Shown here piece after piece: positions 9,408 to 17,634 of a DNA stretch of 64,000 nt. Numbering within the stretch: the stretch's first letter is position 1; each line of letters starts with the position of its first letter. Under the pieces are notes generated by a model. It saw nothing but the letters and a program-made list of their open reading frames with translations, ran no database searches and was not told the origin of the DNA. The position numbers and the translations under genes are program-made. Source of the stretch: Halorubrum vacuolatum (GTDB lineage Archaea > Halobacteriota > Halobacteria > Halobacteriales > Haloferacaceae); contig NZ_FZNQ01000012.1 of the NCBI RefSeq assembly GCF_900188065.1, forward strand, positions 31,920 through 95,919, written 5' to 3'.

Positions 9408-9962
9408 TTACTCGTCGTCCTCGGATGCACACAGCCGAAGCGACATCTCCATTTCGAAGCTCTCGGCGTTGGAGGTCTCGAAGCCGATCTTTTTGTACAA
9501 AGAAACCGCGGGATGGTTCCACCGCTCGACGGTCAACCACACCTTCTCGATGTCGTGTCGCTGTCCGTATCCGAGCAGTCCACGGATGAGTCGGGTGCCG
9601 ATCCCGGCCTCCTGATAGTCCTGGTGGACGAAGATGGCGAGTTCGTAGCTCTCGCCGTCGCCATCCGGCACGAGCGTGGCGTGTCCGGCGACCTCCCCGT
9701 CACACCACGCGAGGACGTTGAAACAGTCCTCATCGAGGATCGCTTCAAGCCAATCGCGAACCCGTGATTCCCCGCCCGGTGGGATCCCCTGTGCACGGTC
9801 GGCGGGGTCGAAGGAGGTGTACATAGCGACGAGCGCCTCGTGTTCCGGTTCGCTCCCGTCGTAGGCGCGGACCTCGACCGCCCGTCCCGATCGGTCATCG
9901 AAGGTCATCGGTGGGGACGGGAAGTCGTCGGCAACGTCCTCGGGGAACCGTCTCGGGCTCAT
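9408..9962 (-). CDS. GNAT-family N-acetyltransferase
   Basis: This 184-residue acetyltransferase has the GNAT core: beta-4 YELAIFVHQDYQEAGIGTRLIRGLL with the pyrophosphate loop QEAGIGT, and the C-terminal VERWNHPAVSLYKKIGFE, where Tyr/Lys usually sit beside CoA. The substrate is unknown. Its start codon overlaps the stop of the upstream universal stress protein gene (ATGA, 9959-9962), so the two form an operon, with the stress protein first. Confidence 0.85.
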   Translation of the reverse strand: MSPRRFPEDVADDFPSPPMTFDDRSGRAVEVRAYDGSEPEHEALVAMYTSFDPADRAQGIPPGGESRVRDWLEAILDEDCFNVLAWCDGEVAGHATLVPDGDGESYELAIFVHQDYQEAGIGTRLIRGLLGYGQRHDIEKVWLTVERWNHPAVSLYKKIGFETSNAESFEMEMSLRLCASEDDE

Positions 9963-10327
9963 CGAACCAGCGTCACCGACGTCGTGGCGTTCAACAGGAC
10001 GAACTCGGCGATGGGACCGATCGTGATCTTCCCCATTGGGCTCGTCTGTCCGCCGCCCAGAACGATCTCATCGAACTCCTCCCGCTCGGCGATAGAGACG
10101 AGTTGGCTGCCCGGGTCGCCCTCGACGGTTCGAATGTCCGCATCGAGTCCCGCCGCATCGATCGTCTGTTGTGCTCTATCGACGATTTCAGGGGTCGAAC
10201 GTGGGGAATCAGGATTCTCGACGATGAGGATCGTCACGTCGTCATCGGCCGTGACCGCCCGGTCGACGGTTCGTTCGAGCGCGCGGATCGAATCGTCGCT
10301 CCCGCCGATCCCACAGAGTACCTTCAT
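9959..10327 (-). CDS. Universal stress protein (UspA family)
   Basis: A 122-residue single-domain UspA protein. It begins with the beta-strand MKVLCGIGGSDDSIRALERTV and has the nucleotide-binding region EIVLGGGQTSPMGKITIGPIAEFVLLNATTSVTLVR near the end, close to the family G-2x-G-9x-G(S/T) pattern, so it may bind ATP. The start is ATG 10327; the 21 extra codons upstream would run through the promoter region shared with the divergent gene at 10423. First gene of a two-gene operon with the GNAT acetyltransferase. Confidence 0.85.
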   Translation of the reverse strand: MKVLCGIGGSDDSIRALERTVDRAVTADDDVTILIVENPDSPRSTPEIVDRAQQTIDAAGLDADIRTVEGDPGSQLVSIAEREEFDEIVLGGGQTSPMGKITIGPIAEFVLLNATTSVTLVR

Positions 10328-10422
10328 ATGGCTTCGGTCCACGGGCGAGGTAAAAAGGGTTCGGCGTTCCGCCGGACGGTGTAGCGACAACCCTTTTGTA
10401 CGGGCCGTCGATCCGTACTGTC

Positions 10423-11160
10423 ATGAGCGATCCGCCCGGTCCCGCGACCGACGACGACCCCGGAGCGGCCACGGAGGACGCTGACCCCGGAGCGGCCACG
10501 GAGGACGCTGGCGGGCGAGGATCCGACGGCGGGGATGGACCTGACGAGGATGGACCCGACGAGGATGGACCCGACGAGGATGGGCCCGACGAGGAGTCGA
10601 CGGCGCACCAACCGGACGGGTCATCGTTGCCCCCGCCGGACGTCCGCAAGTACGAGCGGTTTAAAAAGATGGACGGGGCCCGGTATGAACGGGTCAACGG
10701 GTTCCTCCGGGATCGAACCTACATTACGGCACGTGAGTGGGCGATCGCACGGCTGTGTGCTGATTTCCGGACCGAAACCGGCGTGGAGATGACGAAGATC
10801 GGCGAGAACCTCCCCGAACTCGTCCCCTTTATGACCGACACCTACACGCCACAGGCGGTCAATCAGGCCCGATACGCCTTCGAGGAGAAGGTGACCAAAG
10901 CCGGGGCGACGTTCTTGTACGGGGCGATGTCCGGCTTCTTCACCGCCGAGGACTTGGACGAGATGATGTACGAGGTGACCGAGGTCGCCAAGTTCCTCCT
11001 CGAAGTCGAGGGGGTCGACCTCGCGGTCGCAGAGGAGCTCGAAGCCGAGGATCGGATCAGTGAGGTGATGCGTGAAGTGCGGGCGTCCTCGGCTGACCTC
11101 CGGGGCGAGGAGGTTCGCTGTCCCGAGTGTGGACACGTTCACGGCGCCACAGAGGAGTGA
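10423..11160 (+). CDS. Conserved haloarchaeal protein (DUF5806-like) with repetitive acidic N-terminus
   Basis: This 245-residue protein has a disordered acidic N-terminal quarter and a conserved-looking rest. The N-terminus is built from two tandem duplications: a nine-residue unit twice (DPGAATEDA) and a five-residue unit four times (DGPDE). The core (KYERFKKMDGARYERVNGFLRDRTYITAREWAIARLCADF) resembles, from memory, a haloarchaeal family annotated DUF5806. The C-terminus ends in a single CPECGH knuckle. I chose ATG 10423 over 10396, because the extra nine codons lie in the promoter. The histidine kinase gene starts two bases after the stop, so the two are likely co-transcribed and may function together. 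Function unknown. Confidence 0.75.
   Translation: MSDPPGPATDDDPGAATEDADPGAATEDAGGRGSDGGDGPDEDGPDEDGPDEDGPDEESTAHQPDGSSLPPPDVRKYERFKKMDGARYERVNGFLRDRTYITAREWAIARLCADFRTETGVEMTKIGENLPELVPFMTDTYTPQAVNQARYAFEEKVTKAGATFLYGAMSGFFTAEDLDEMMYEVTEVAKFLLEVEGVDLAVAEELEAEDRISEVMREVRASSADLRGEEVRCPECGHVHGATEE
10456..10509 (+). repeat. Perfect 27-bp tandem duplication (in frame)
   Basis: Two identical 27-base copies lie head to tail (10456-10482, 10483-10509) inside the gene at 10423, each encoding DPGAATEDA. Confidence 0.95.
10534..10593 (+). repeat. 15-bp unit repeated four times (in frame)
   Basis: Four head-to-tail copies of a 15-base unit encode DGPDE. Copies differ at one or two third-codon positions (cct/ccc, gga/ggg), so selection appears to keep the protein repeat. 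Confidence 0.93.
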
Positions 11161-11162
11161 CG

Positions 11163-12740
11163 ATGCGCGACGACTGGGGGCTTCTCGACGGCCTTCCCGA
11201 CCCGGTCCTCGTCGTCGACGGCGACGGGATCGTCCGGTTCGCAAACGCGCAGGTCGAGCAGACGCTCGGATACGCCCCCGAAAAGCTCGAAGGCGACGTC
11301 GTCGAGTCGTTGTTACATCCCGAGGACGCGGAGTCGCATGCGAGCCTCCGAGAGACATATATGAGGGACCCGCAGCCCCGATCGCTCGGATCGGGACTCG
11401 ATCTCTATGCGCTCCGCGCGGACGGCACGGAGGTCCCGGTAAGCGTCAGCCTCGGCCCCTTCGAACACGACGGCGAGACATACATCCTCACGACGGTCGT
11501 GGACGTGAGCACCGAGCGCGCCCGCGAGGTGGAGCTTCAGCGACGAACCCACATGCTCACGTCCCTCCACCGGGCGACACAGGATCTCTTAAAAACGACC
11601 GACCGCGACCTCGCCGCTGAGGCGGCGGTGACCGATATCGAGAACGTGCTCGACCTGCCGCTCGCGGCGATCTGGCTCCATGATGACGCGAACGGGACGC
11701 TCCGGCCGGCGGCGTGGACGGACGCTGCGGCGGAACTCGTGGGGGATCATCCCACCTTCGACCTCGACGGCGAGACGCTCATCGCCCGCGCGTTCAGGGC
11801 CGGCGAGCCGCACTACGTTCCGGATACACACGACGAGCCGACACGGTACAACCCCGAGACCCCCGTCCGCTGTGAGTTCATCGTTCCGCTCGGCCGGTAC
11901 GGCGTGTTGAGCGTTAGCTCCCCGGAACCGGACGCCCTCGTGGAAGCGGACCAGGCCGTCGCCCGGCTGTGGGGGGCGACGATAACGATGGTGTTCGTCC
12001 GTATCGAACGCGAACAACAGCTGCGATCGAAGGAAACGGACATCGCCCACGAGCGCGACCGCTTGGAGGAGTTCGCGAGCGTCGTCTCACACGACCTCCG
12101 GAACCCGCTCACCGTCGCCGCCGGCCGGCTCCAACTGGTGCGTGAGGAGCACGACAGCGAGGACCTCCAAGCGATCGATCGATCGCTCACGCGGATGGAG
12201 GCGATCATCGAGGACGTGCTGACGCTCGCCAGACAGGGCGACGGGATCGACGAGGTCGAACCGGTCCAACTCGCCGGGCTCGCCGAGGAGTGTTGGACAA
12301 ACGTGGACACCGAACGGGCGACGCTCTCCGTGGCCGGAGATGTCACCATCTCGGCGGACAGAAGCCGGCTCGCGCAGGTCCTCGAGAACCTGTTTCGCAA
12401 CGCGATCGAACACGGGATGGATGACGGAGCCACCGATGGAGAAGGGGATGAAACGATCGCCATCGAGGTCGGTCCGCTTCCAGATGGGGACGGATTCTAC
12501 GTCGCGGACGACGGTGACGGGATCGATCCCAGGATCCGTGAGGAGGTGTTCGAACCCGGGATGACGACGAACCCGGATGGGACCGGCTTTGGACTTCGGA
12601 TCGTCGCCGAGATCGCCCGCGCACACGGCTGGTCGGTATCGATCGCCGACGCCGAGGCGGGTGGGGCTCGGTTCGAGTTCCGGGGCGTCGAGTTTGTCGA
12701 TGCGAGCGGACGCGTCGAGGGGACCGAAACCGACCGGTAG
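11163..12740 (+). CDS. PAS-GAF sensor histidine kinase
   Basis: A 525-residue cytoplasmic sensor kinase without membrane segments. A PAS domain (about 1-120, start LLDGLPDPVLVVDGDGIVRFANAQVEQTLGY) is followed by a GAF-like domain (about 140-290), a HisKA helix with the phospho-acceptor histidine in VVSHDLRNPL, and an ATPase domain with N-box FRNAIEHG, G1 DDGDGID and G2 GTGFGLRI. No response-regulator gene lies nearby, which is common for haloarchaeal kinases. It starts two bases after the DUF5806-like gene, so that protein could be its partner. The ligand is unknown. Confidence 0.9.
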   Translation: MRDDWGLLDGLPDPVLVVDGDGIVRFANAQVEQTLGYAPEKLEGDVVESLLHPEDAESHASLRETYMRDPQPRSLGSGLDLYALRADGTEVPVSVSLGPFEHDGETYILTTVVDVSTERAREVELQRRTHMLTSLHRATQDLLKTTDRDLAAEAAVTDIENVLDLPLAAIWLHDDANGTLRPAAWTDAAAELVGDHPTFDLDGETLIARAFRAGEPHYVPDTHDEPTRYNPETPVRCEFIVPLGRYGVLSVSSPEPDALVEADQAVARLWGATITMVFVRIEREQQLRSKETDIAHERDRLEEFASVVSHDLRNPLTVAAGRLQLVREEHDSEDLQAIDRSLTRMEAIIEDVLTLARQGDGIDEVEPVQLAGLAEECWTNVDTERATLSVAGDVTISADRSRLAQVLENLFRNAIEHGMDDGATDGEGDETIAIEVGPLPDGDGFYVADDGDGIDPRIREEVFEPGMTTNPDGTGFGLRIVAEIARAHGWSVSIADAEAGGARFEFRGVEFVDASGRVEGTETDR

Positions 12741-12791
12741 GAGCCACGAGACCGAAGAGACCGATCCTCACGGTCGGTCACGGAGCGCGTC

Positions 12792-14498
12792 TCAATCGCC
12801 CGAGACCGCCGGGACATCCGCCTTTTCATACCCCGGAACGGTCCCGTCGTCGTTCCAGCCACGGATCGAGTAGTATTCCGAAAGGGCATCCTCGAACCCG
12901 TCGATCTCGTACGGGAGCGAGTCGTCCCCGCGGTCGAAGCCACGCGCGTTGTTGAACGCCCGCTCGAGTTCGACGACACGTGCGCCCATCTCGAGGAGGG
13001 TGTCGTAGTCGGTGTCAAGCAGTCGCGCGAGCCGGTCGTCGGTGACGGTCCCCCGCGAGAACTTACAGACGACCGCCGAGTCAAGGACGGCGTTCCGGTT
13101 CTCCTTTGCGACGAGTTTCGGTGGCTTGCCCTCCAGTCCGTGGGGATCGAGCGCGTCCTCCTTACCGACGAGCGGGTACTCGTACGGGTAGAACTCCCCG
13201 TACATGTGATCGGCACCCCGATTCGAGGTCGCAAAGGCGAGCCCCTGACCGTTGAGCTGTCGTCCGTCATGGCCCGAAAACGCGAGCCCCTTCACCGTCC
13301 AGTCGTCGACGCCGAACTCCTCGTGTGCCCGGTGAACGCCCTCGGCGAGCTTGTCGCCGACCCCCTCGCGGTAGGCGATCTGCTCGACGAGCGAGTGGAC
13401 GAGCGTCGCGTTGCCGAACTCGTCTTCGGCCGCGAGATACATCGAGACGACGTCGCCACAGGAGATGGTGTCCATCCCGAGCTCATCACACAGCTCGTTC
13501 GCGCCCATCACGTCGACGATGTCGTCGATGCCGGCGTTGGACCCGAACGCCATCACCGTCTCGAACTCCGGACCCTCCGTCTCGATCCCGGTCGCCTCAT
13601 CACGCGTCGGGAGCTTGCAGGCGAACGCACACTGTGAGCAGGTCCCCTTTTTATACTTCTTCTCCTCGACGCGATCACCTGAGATCCCCTCGGCCCCCTC
13701 AAAGGACCGTTCGGAGAAGTAGTAGGACGGCAGCGCCTCGACCGCGTTCGCCAGCTCCGTCACGCTCGTGGTCCCCTGTCGTTTCATGATGTGGTCCGAG
13801 GTCGCCGCCTCCCGATGAACCTCGCCCGCATCCCCCGGCCACTCGATGTCGATCCCCGGGTCGGCATCGCCCGCGAAGGTGAGCGCCTTGACGCCTTTCG
13901 ATCCGAGGACGGCCCCGAGCCCACCTCGCCCGAACGCCCGGGTGTCGGAGGTCATGATCGACGCGAAGCGAACCTCGTGCTCGCCGGCCGGGCCGATACA
14001 GGCGACGTTCTCGGGTTCGAGGTCGTGTTCTTCGCCCAGATACTCGGAGACCGCCGATGTCTCCGCCTCCGCGAGGTCCGGGACCGGCTCAAATGTGACG
14101 TTCGGCGTGCCGTCCTCGTCGGCCTCGCGGACGTGGATCGCCAGAAGGCCGTCGCTTTGACCGACGATCTCGACGGCCGCATAGCCCGCACCGGTGAAGT
14201 TTCGCGAGAGGAACCCACCCGCGTTCGACGAGCAGATCCCGTTCGTGAGCGGCGAGACGGCCGTCGCCGCCATCCGGCCGGTGTAGGAGGTCCGCGAGTA
14301 CTGCATCGGTCCGGTCGAAAGATAGAGCCGGTTCTCCGGTCCAAGCGGGTCGACGTCGAACGGAATCCGGTCGTATGCGAGTCGGGTGTTGAGTCCCCGG
14401 CCACCGATAAACTCGGTGAGGACGTCGTCTATCGGTTCGGTCGTTGCGGTCCGTTCGCCGACATCGATGCTGAGGAGGAGCCCATGGGCGTGTCTCAT
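12792..14498 (-). CDS. Aldehyde ferredoxin oxidoreductase family protein (tungstopterin enzyme)
   Basis: This 568-residue enzyme belongs to the AOR family, which oxidises aldehydes with a tungsten-bis-pterin cofactor and passes electrons to ferredoxin. Visible family features: the N-terminal domain with FIGGRGLNTRLAYD and GPENRLYLSTGPM, and the Fe4S4 cysteines CSQCAFAC plus a later Cys in VVCKFS. The motif NRGADHMYGEF lies in the pterin region. It is a single gene between a histidine kinase and S2P; ferredoxin and pterin genes are not nearby. Such enzymes are usually found in anaerobes but are also present in several haloarchaea. The substrate cannot be inferred. Confidence 0.9.
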   Translation of the reverse strand: MRHAHGLLLSIDVGERTATTEPIDDVLTEFIGGRGLNTRLAYDRIPFDVDPLGPENRLYLSTGPMQYSRTSYTGRMAATAVSPLTNGICSSNAGGFLSRNFTGAGYAAVEIVGQSDGLLAIHVREADEDGTPNVTFEPVPDLAEAETSAVSEYLGEEHDLEPENVACIGPAGEHEVRFASIMTSDTRAFGRGGLGAVLGSKGVKALTFAGDADPGIDIEWPGDAGEVHREAATSDHIMKRQGTTSVTELANAVEALPSYYFSERSFEGAEGISGDRVEEKKYKKGTCSQCAFACKLPTRDEATGIETEGPEFETVMAFGSNAGIDDIVDVMGANELCDELGMDTISCGDVVSMYLAAEDEFGNATLVHSLVEQIAYREGVGDKLAEGVHRAHEEFGVDDWTVKGLAFSGHDGRQLNGQGLAFATSNRGADHMYGEFYPYEYPLVGKEDALDPHGLEGKPPKLVAKENRNAVLDSAVVCKFSRGTVTDDRLARLLDTDYDTLLEMGARVVELERAFNNARGFDRGDDSLPYEIDGFEDALSEYYSIRGWNDDGTVPGYEKADVPAVSGD

Positions 14499-14551
14499 AC
14501 ACCTAGATTTGCATCTGCATCGATAAAACTCGGGGTGTCGGTATTCGTCCG

Positions 14552-16387
14552 CTAGACGACCCCGAGGGCGGCCATGATCTGGTTACCGAAGATCATCACG
14601 ATGAGCCCGACGAGCATGAGCAACCCGGAGGAGACGGTCACCGTCCGGACCGCCGCGTGTCTGTCCCCGAGCGGAAGCCGGCTCGCGACCGCCTCGGCGA
14701 CCATCCGGAGGATCCGTCCGCCGTCGAGCGGGAACGCCGGCAGGCAGTTGAACAGCGCGAGCTGGATGTTGATCCAGCCGGTCCAAAACAGGAGGTTCGC
14801 AAGCACGAACACGCCGCCGCCGAGGATCGCGAGGCTCCCTTCGATCACGAAGAAGTTCGTGACCCCCCCGTTGAAGCCGGCGAAGTTGAACGGCAGCCCG
14901 AAGAGGCTCCCGAGCGGGAGGATGAGCGTCACGAAGACGAGCCCGAGCGGCGAGTCGACGAGCCCGCCGATCGGCACATCGTCCGCGGCGCCGCCGGCAT
15001 CGCCGCCGAGGAGTTCGAGATACGCCCCGGCGGGATATTCGGAGACGCCGAAGTCGTCAAGCGCCAGCCCGCTCGTGCCGGGGAAGATGTTCACGCCGAG
15101 GAAGCCACCCTCCCGGTCCGGGTGCGGCGCGAGGTCGACCTCGTAGGTCACGCGCTCGTCCTCGCCCGTGTAGGCGATGACATCGACGACGGTTCCGGGT
15201 TCACGCTCCCCGAGGGTCGCGGCGAGGTCGTCGTCGTCGCGGATCCGGTCGCCGTCGATCTCGACGATCGTCAGCGGCTCGCCGAGTTCCGCGCCGGCGT
15301 CATGCAGCGGCCCGTCCTGTTGAACCTCGATGATATACGCCCCGATCGCCATCTCCGTGGCGTCCTCGGCGTCGTCATCGACTGCGCCCGCGTCCGTTTC
15401 GACGGTCGCCCGCTCGTCGTCGCCGATTACCTCGAAGAACTCCCGTTCGGTGCCCACGGCCTCGCCGTTCACCGCCTCGACGGTCACCGGTCGGTCCGTT
15501 ATCGTGACGCCGAGCGGGTTGCCGCCGGCGGATCCGACGATCTGGAGCTGGCGGTCGACATCCACCACACGTTCGCCCTCGCCGTCGTCGACCGTGACCG
15601 TCACCTCCCTGTCGGCGTCGGCGATCGCGGCCTCGAACTCGTCGGCGGTCTCGACCGGGTCGCCCTCGACTGCGACGAGACGGTCGCCGTCGACGATCCC
15701 GGCGTCCTCGGCCGGCGATCCGGGATTTACCTCGCCGACGGCATATCCCGGCGCGACGGACATCGCGCCGACGACCGGGCCGAAAAGCAGCGCGAAGACC
15801 ACGATCGTCAACAGCGTGTTGGCGGTGACGCCGGCGGCGAACATCCGTGCGCGGGCGCCACGGGAGGCCTCCCGGGTCGTCTCCTCGTGGGGCTCGACGA
15901 ACGCGCCGACGGGGAGGAACGCGAAGAACACGAGGCCCATGGACTCGATGTCGATCCCCTCGACGCGACAGAGGAGCCCATGTGCGCCCTCATGGACCAC
16001 CATCGCGATCACGAGGCCGATCACGATCTCCAGGGCGGCCTCGAGCGGGAGGAACTCGTTGACGCCCGGGATGATGAGGAAGTTCTGTGGCTGCTGGATC
16101 GCCGCCGGTTGTGGGGCGGCGATCGCGGAGATCCCGGAGGTGACGATGAGGAGGAACGAGCCGACCATCGCGACGAGCGCGCCGCCGAGGCCGAGGTTGG
16201 CGAGCGCCCGCCAGAGGCGTGTCGGGCGTGAGAGGCGATCGAGGAACTCCCGGCCACGGCGGGTGTGAACCGTGGTCAGGGGACCGGAGACGCGAACCGA
16301 GTCCGGGAGGATCCCGCGGTTTCGGAGCCACATCGCGACCGCCGTGTACGCGAGGATCCCGGACAGGACCCACAGCAGGGTACTCAT
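14552..16387 (-). CDS. Site-2 protease (M50 family) with PDZ domains
   Basis: A 611-residue intramembrane zinc metalloprotease that likely cleaves membrane-bound regulators. An N-terminal membrane helix (STLLWVLSGILAYTAVAMWL) and a soluble stretch lead to the catalytic helix VVHEGAHGLL (HExxH). The second metal-ligand motif, NCLPAFPLDGGRIL, is near the C-terminus. Between them sit at least two PDZ-like segments (for example EVNPGSPAEDAGIVDGDRLVAV and LTIVEIDGDRI), with aspartate/glutamate-rich loops that should face outside. I use ATG 16387; the 33 codons further upstream are promoter-like. This large PDZ-bearing form is common in haloarchaea. Confidence 0.9.
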   Translation of the reverse strand: MSTLLWVLSGILAYTAVAMWLRNRGILPDSVRVSGPLTTVHTRRGREFLDRLSRPTRLWRALANLGLGGALVAMVGSFLLIVTSGISAIAAPQPAAIQQPQNFLIIPGVNEFLPLEAALEIVIGLVIAMVVHEGAHGLLCRVEGIDIESMGLVFFAFLPVGAFVEPHEETTREASRGARARMFAAGVTANTLLTIVVFALLFGPVVGAMSVAPGYAVGEVNPGSPAEDAGIVDGDRLVAVEGDPVETADEFEAAIADADREVTVTVDDGEGERVVDVDRQLQIVGSAGGNPLGVTITDRPVTVEAVNGEAVGTEREFFEVIGDDERATVETDAGAVDDDAEDATEMAIGAYIIEVQQDGPLHDAGAELGEPLTIVEIDGDRIRDDDDLAATLGEREPGTVVDVIAYTGEDERVTYEVDLAPHPDREGGFLGVNIFPGTSGLALDDFGVSEYPAGAYLELLGGDAGGAADDVPIGGLVDSPLGLVFVTLILPLGSLFGLPFNFAGFNGGVTNFFVIEGSLAILGGGVFVLANLLFWTGWINIQLALFNCLPAFPLDGGRILRMVAEAVASRLPLGDRHAAVRTVTVSSGLLMLVGLIVMIFGNQIMAALGVV

Positions 16388-16515
16388 TGAACCCGGTTTA
16401 GCGACGGCGATGGGTAAGGTGTTCGGTTCCACGGACCGACACGTAATGTCGAACTCCGAACCCGGCCAACCGACGATCCTCAACATCCAAGTACCCGCCT
16501 CCCGAACCGCCGAGT

Positions 16516-16752
16516 ATGATGGCGTTAGTGGACTTCCTCGTCCGACTCGTCGGCGACGTCGGCCGGTTCGTCGAGATCTTTGTAAACGAAGTGATCTTGG
16601 GCGCCGGCGACCCGCTCAGTATCGTCTCGCTCGCGATCGGACAGGTGCTGATCGGATTCGCGGTGCTCGTGCTCGCGTACGGCGTGGTCGGCGCGCTTTT
16701 CAGCGAACTCGGCGTCCAGCTCCCCACACTCGGGCGCGGCCGCGGCGAGTGA
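16516..16752 (+). CDS. Small membrane protein, unknown function
   Basis: A predicted 78-residue protein with one amphipathic N-terminal segment and one clear membrane helix (IVSLAIGQVLIGFAVLVLAYGVVGALF). It ends in a short hydrophilic tail (LPTLGRGRGE). I do not recognise a family. It lies 40 bases before the metallophosphoesterase gene on the same strand and may be co-transcribed with it. The coding call rests on the hydrophobic profile and position. Confidence 0.6.
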   Translation: MMALVDFLVRLVGDVGRFVEIFVNEVILGAGDPLSIVSLAIGQVLIGFAVLVLAYGVVGALFSELGVQLPTLGRGRGE

Positions 16753-16791
16753 ACAACTAAGTACGGTTCCGACAAATAGCCGGCGACCCGC

Positions 16792-17601
16792 ATGATTGTC
16801 GCCGTCTCGGACGTTCACCTCGGCGTCGCCGATGACGCATCGTCCGCTCCCGTCAAGACCGAGTTCGGCCGCTTTCTCGACTACCTCCGTGAGGACCTCC
16901 GACCCGATCACCTCGTATTGAACGGCGACATCGAGGATCTCTGGCGTCGGGACATGCGGACGCTCACCCGCGAGAACTACGACGTGTTCGCCTCGCTGTC
17001 GGCGCTTCGGGACGAAGGTACCGAGGTCCATTACGTCCTCGGCAACCACGACTGGTACGCCCGCCATGACGCCGGAACGCGCTCTGAACCGTACTACGAA
17101 ACGGCCTACGAGACCGACCTGACCCTCGAAAGCGACGGCGTCGCCTACGCCTTCCTCCATGGCCACCAGTTCGACCCCGTCCAGCGGGAGTGGTACTTCG
17201 ATAAACTGGCGCTCGTCAGCGACGACGCCGTCGGTGCGACCTTCAGCAAGAAGTGGGCGACCGTCGCCGACGGCGACAGCCGGTTGGACGCCGTGATGAC
17301 TGCCGGGCGACTGCTCTATGACCGATTCAGACACGGAACGTGGGACGACCGGGTGCGTGAGATGGACCGCTGTGAAACGGACATCGACCTCGGCGTGCAA
17401 CCGCCCGGTTCCGGCCGGTACGTCGAGAGCCGCCCGGAGGTCGACTGGCTCTGTCTCGGCCACACCCACGACGGGGGGATCGCCTCGGCCGCACGGGTCG
17501 CCAACTCAGGAGCCTGGATGGAGGGTCGCCATACGTATCTGCAGTTGACCGACGAACCACGGCTGCTCGAATGGAACGAAGGCGATCCGCAGGAAGTGTG
17601 A
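16792..17601 (+). CDS. Metallophosphoesterase (calcineurin-like)
   Basis: A 269-residue hydrolase with all five metal-binding motifs of the calcineurin-like superfamily in order: DVHLG, GDIEDLW, GNHDWY, HGHQFD and GHTHDG. The arrangement is like LpxH-type pyrophosphohydrolases, but haloarchaea lack lipid A, so the substrate is different and unknown. There is no signal peptide and the protein should be cytoplasmic. It follows a small membrane-protein gene on the same strand. Confidence 0.85.
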   Translation: MIVAVSDVHLGVADDASSAPVKTEFGRFLDYLREDLRPDHLVLNGDIEDLWRRDMRTLTRENYDVFASLSALRDEGTEVHYVLGNHDWYARHDAGTRSEPYYETAYETDLTLESDGVAYAFLHGHQFDPVQREWYFDKLALVSDDAVGATFSKKWATVADGDSRLDAVMTAGRLLYDRFRHGTWDDRVREMDRCETDIDLGVQPPGSGRYVESRPEVDWLCLGHTHDGGIASAARVANSGAWMEGRHTYLQLTDEPRLLEWNEGDPQEV

Positions 17602-17634
17602 CGCGCGCCGGTCGAAGCCGACGAACGGATCGAA

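Noticed and set aside
8191..9540. A 449-codon open frame antisense to elp3
   Set aside because: It mirrors the codon bias of the Elp3 gene and has no recognisable domains; Elp3 on the other strand is certain.
14657..16231. A 524-codon open frame antisense to the S2P gene
   Set aside because: Residue content is a charge-rich shadow of the GC-rich S2P gene, which has all protease motifs.
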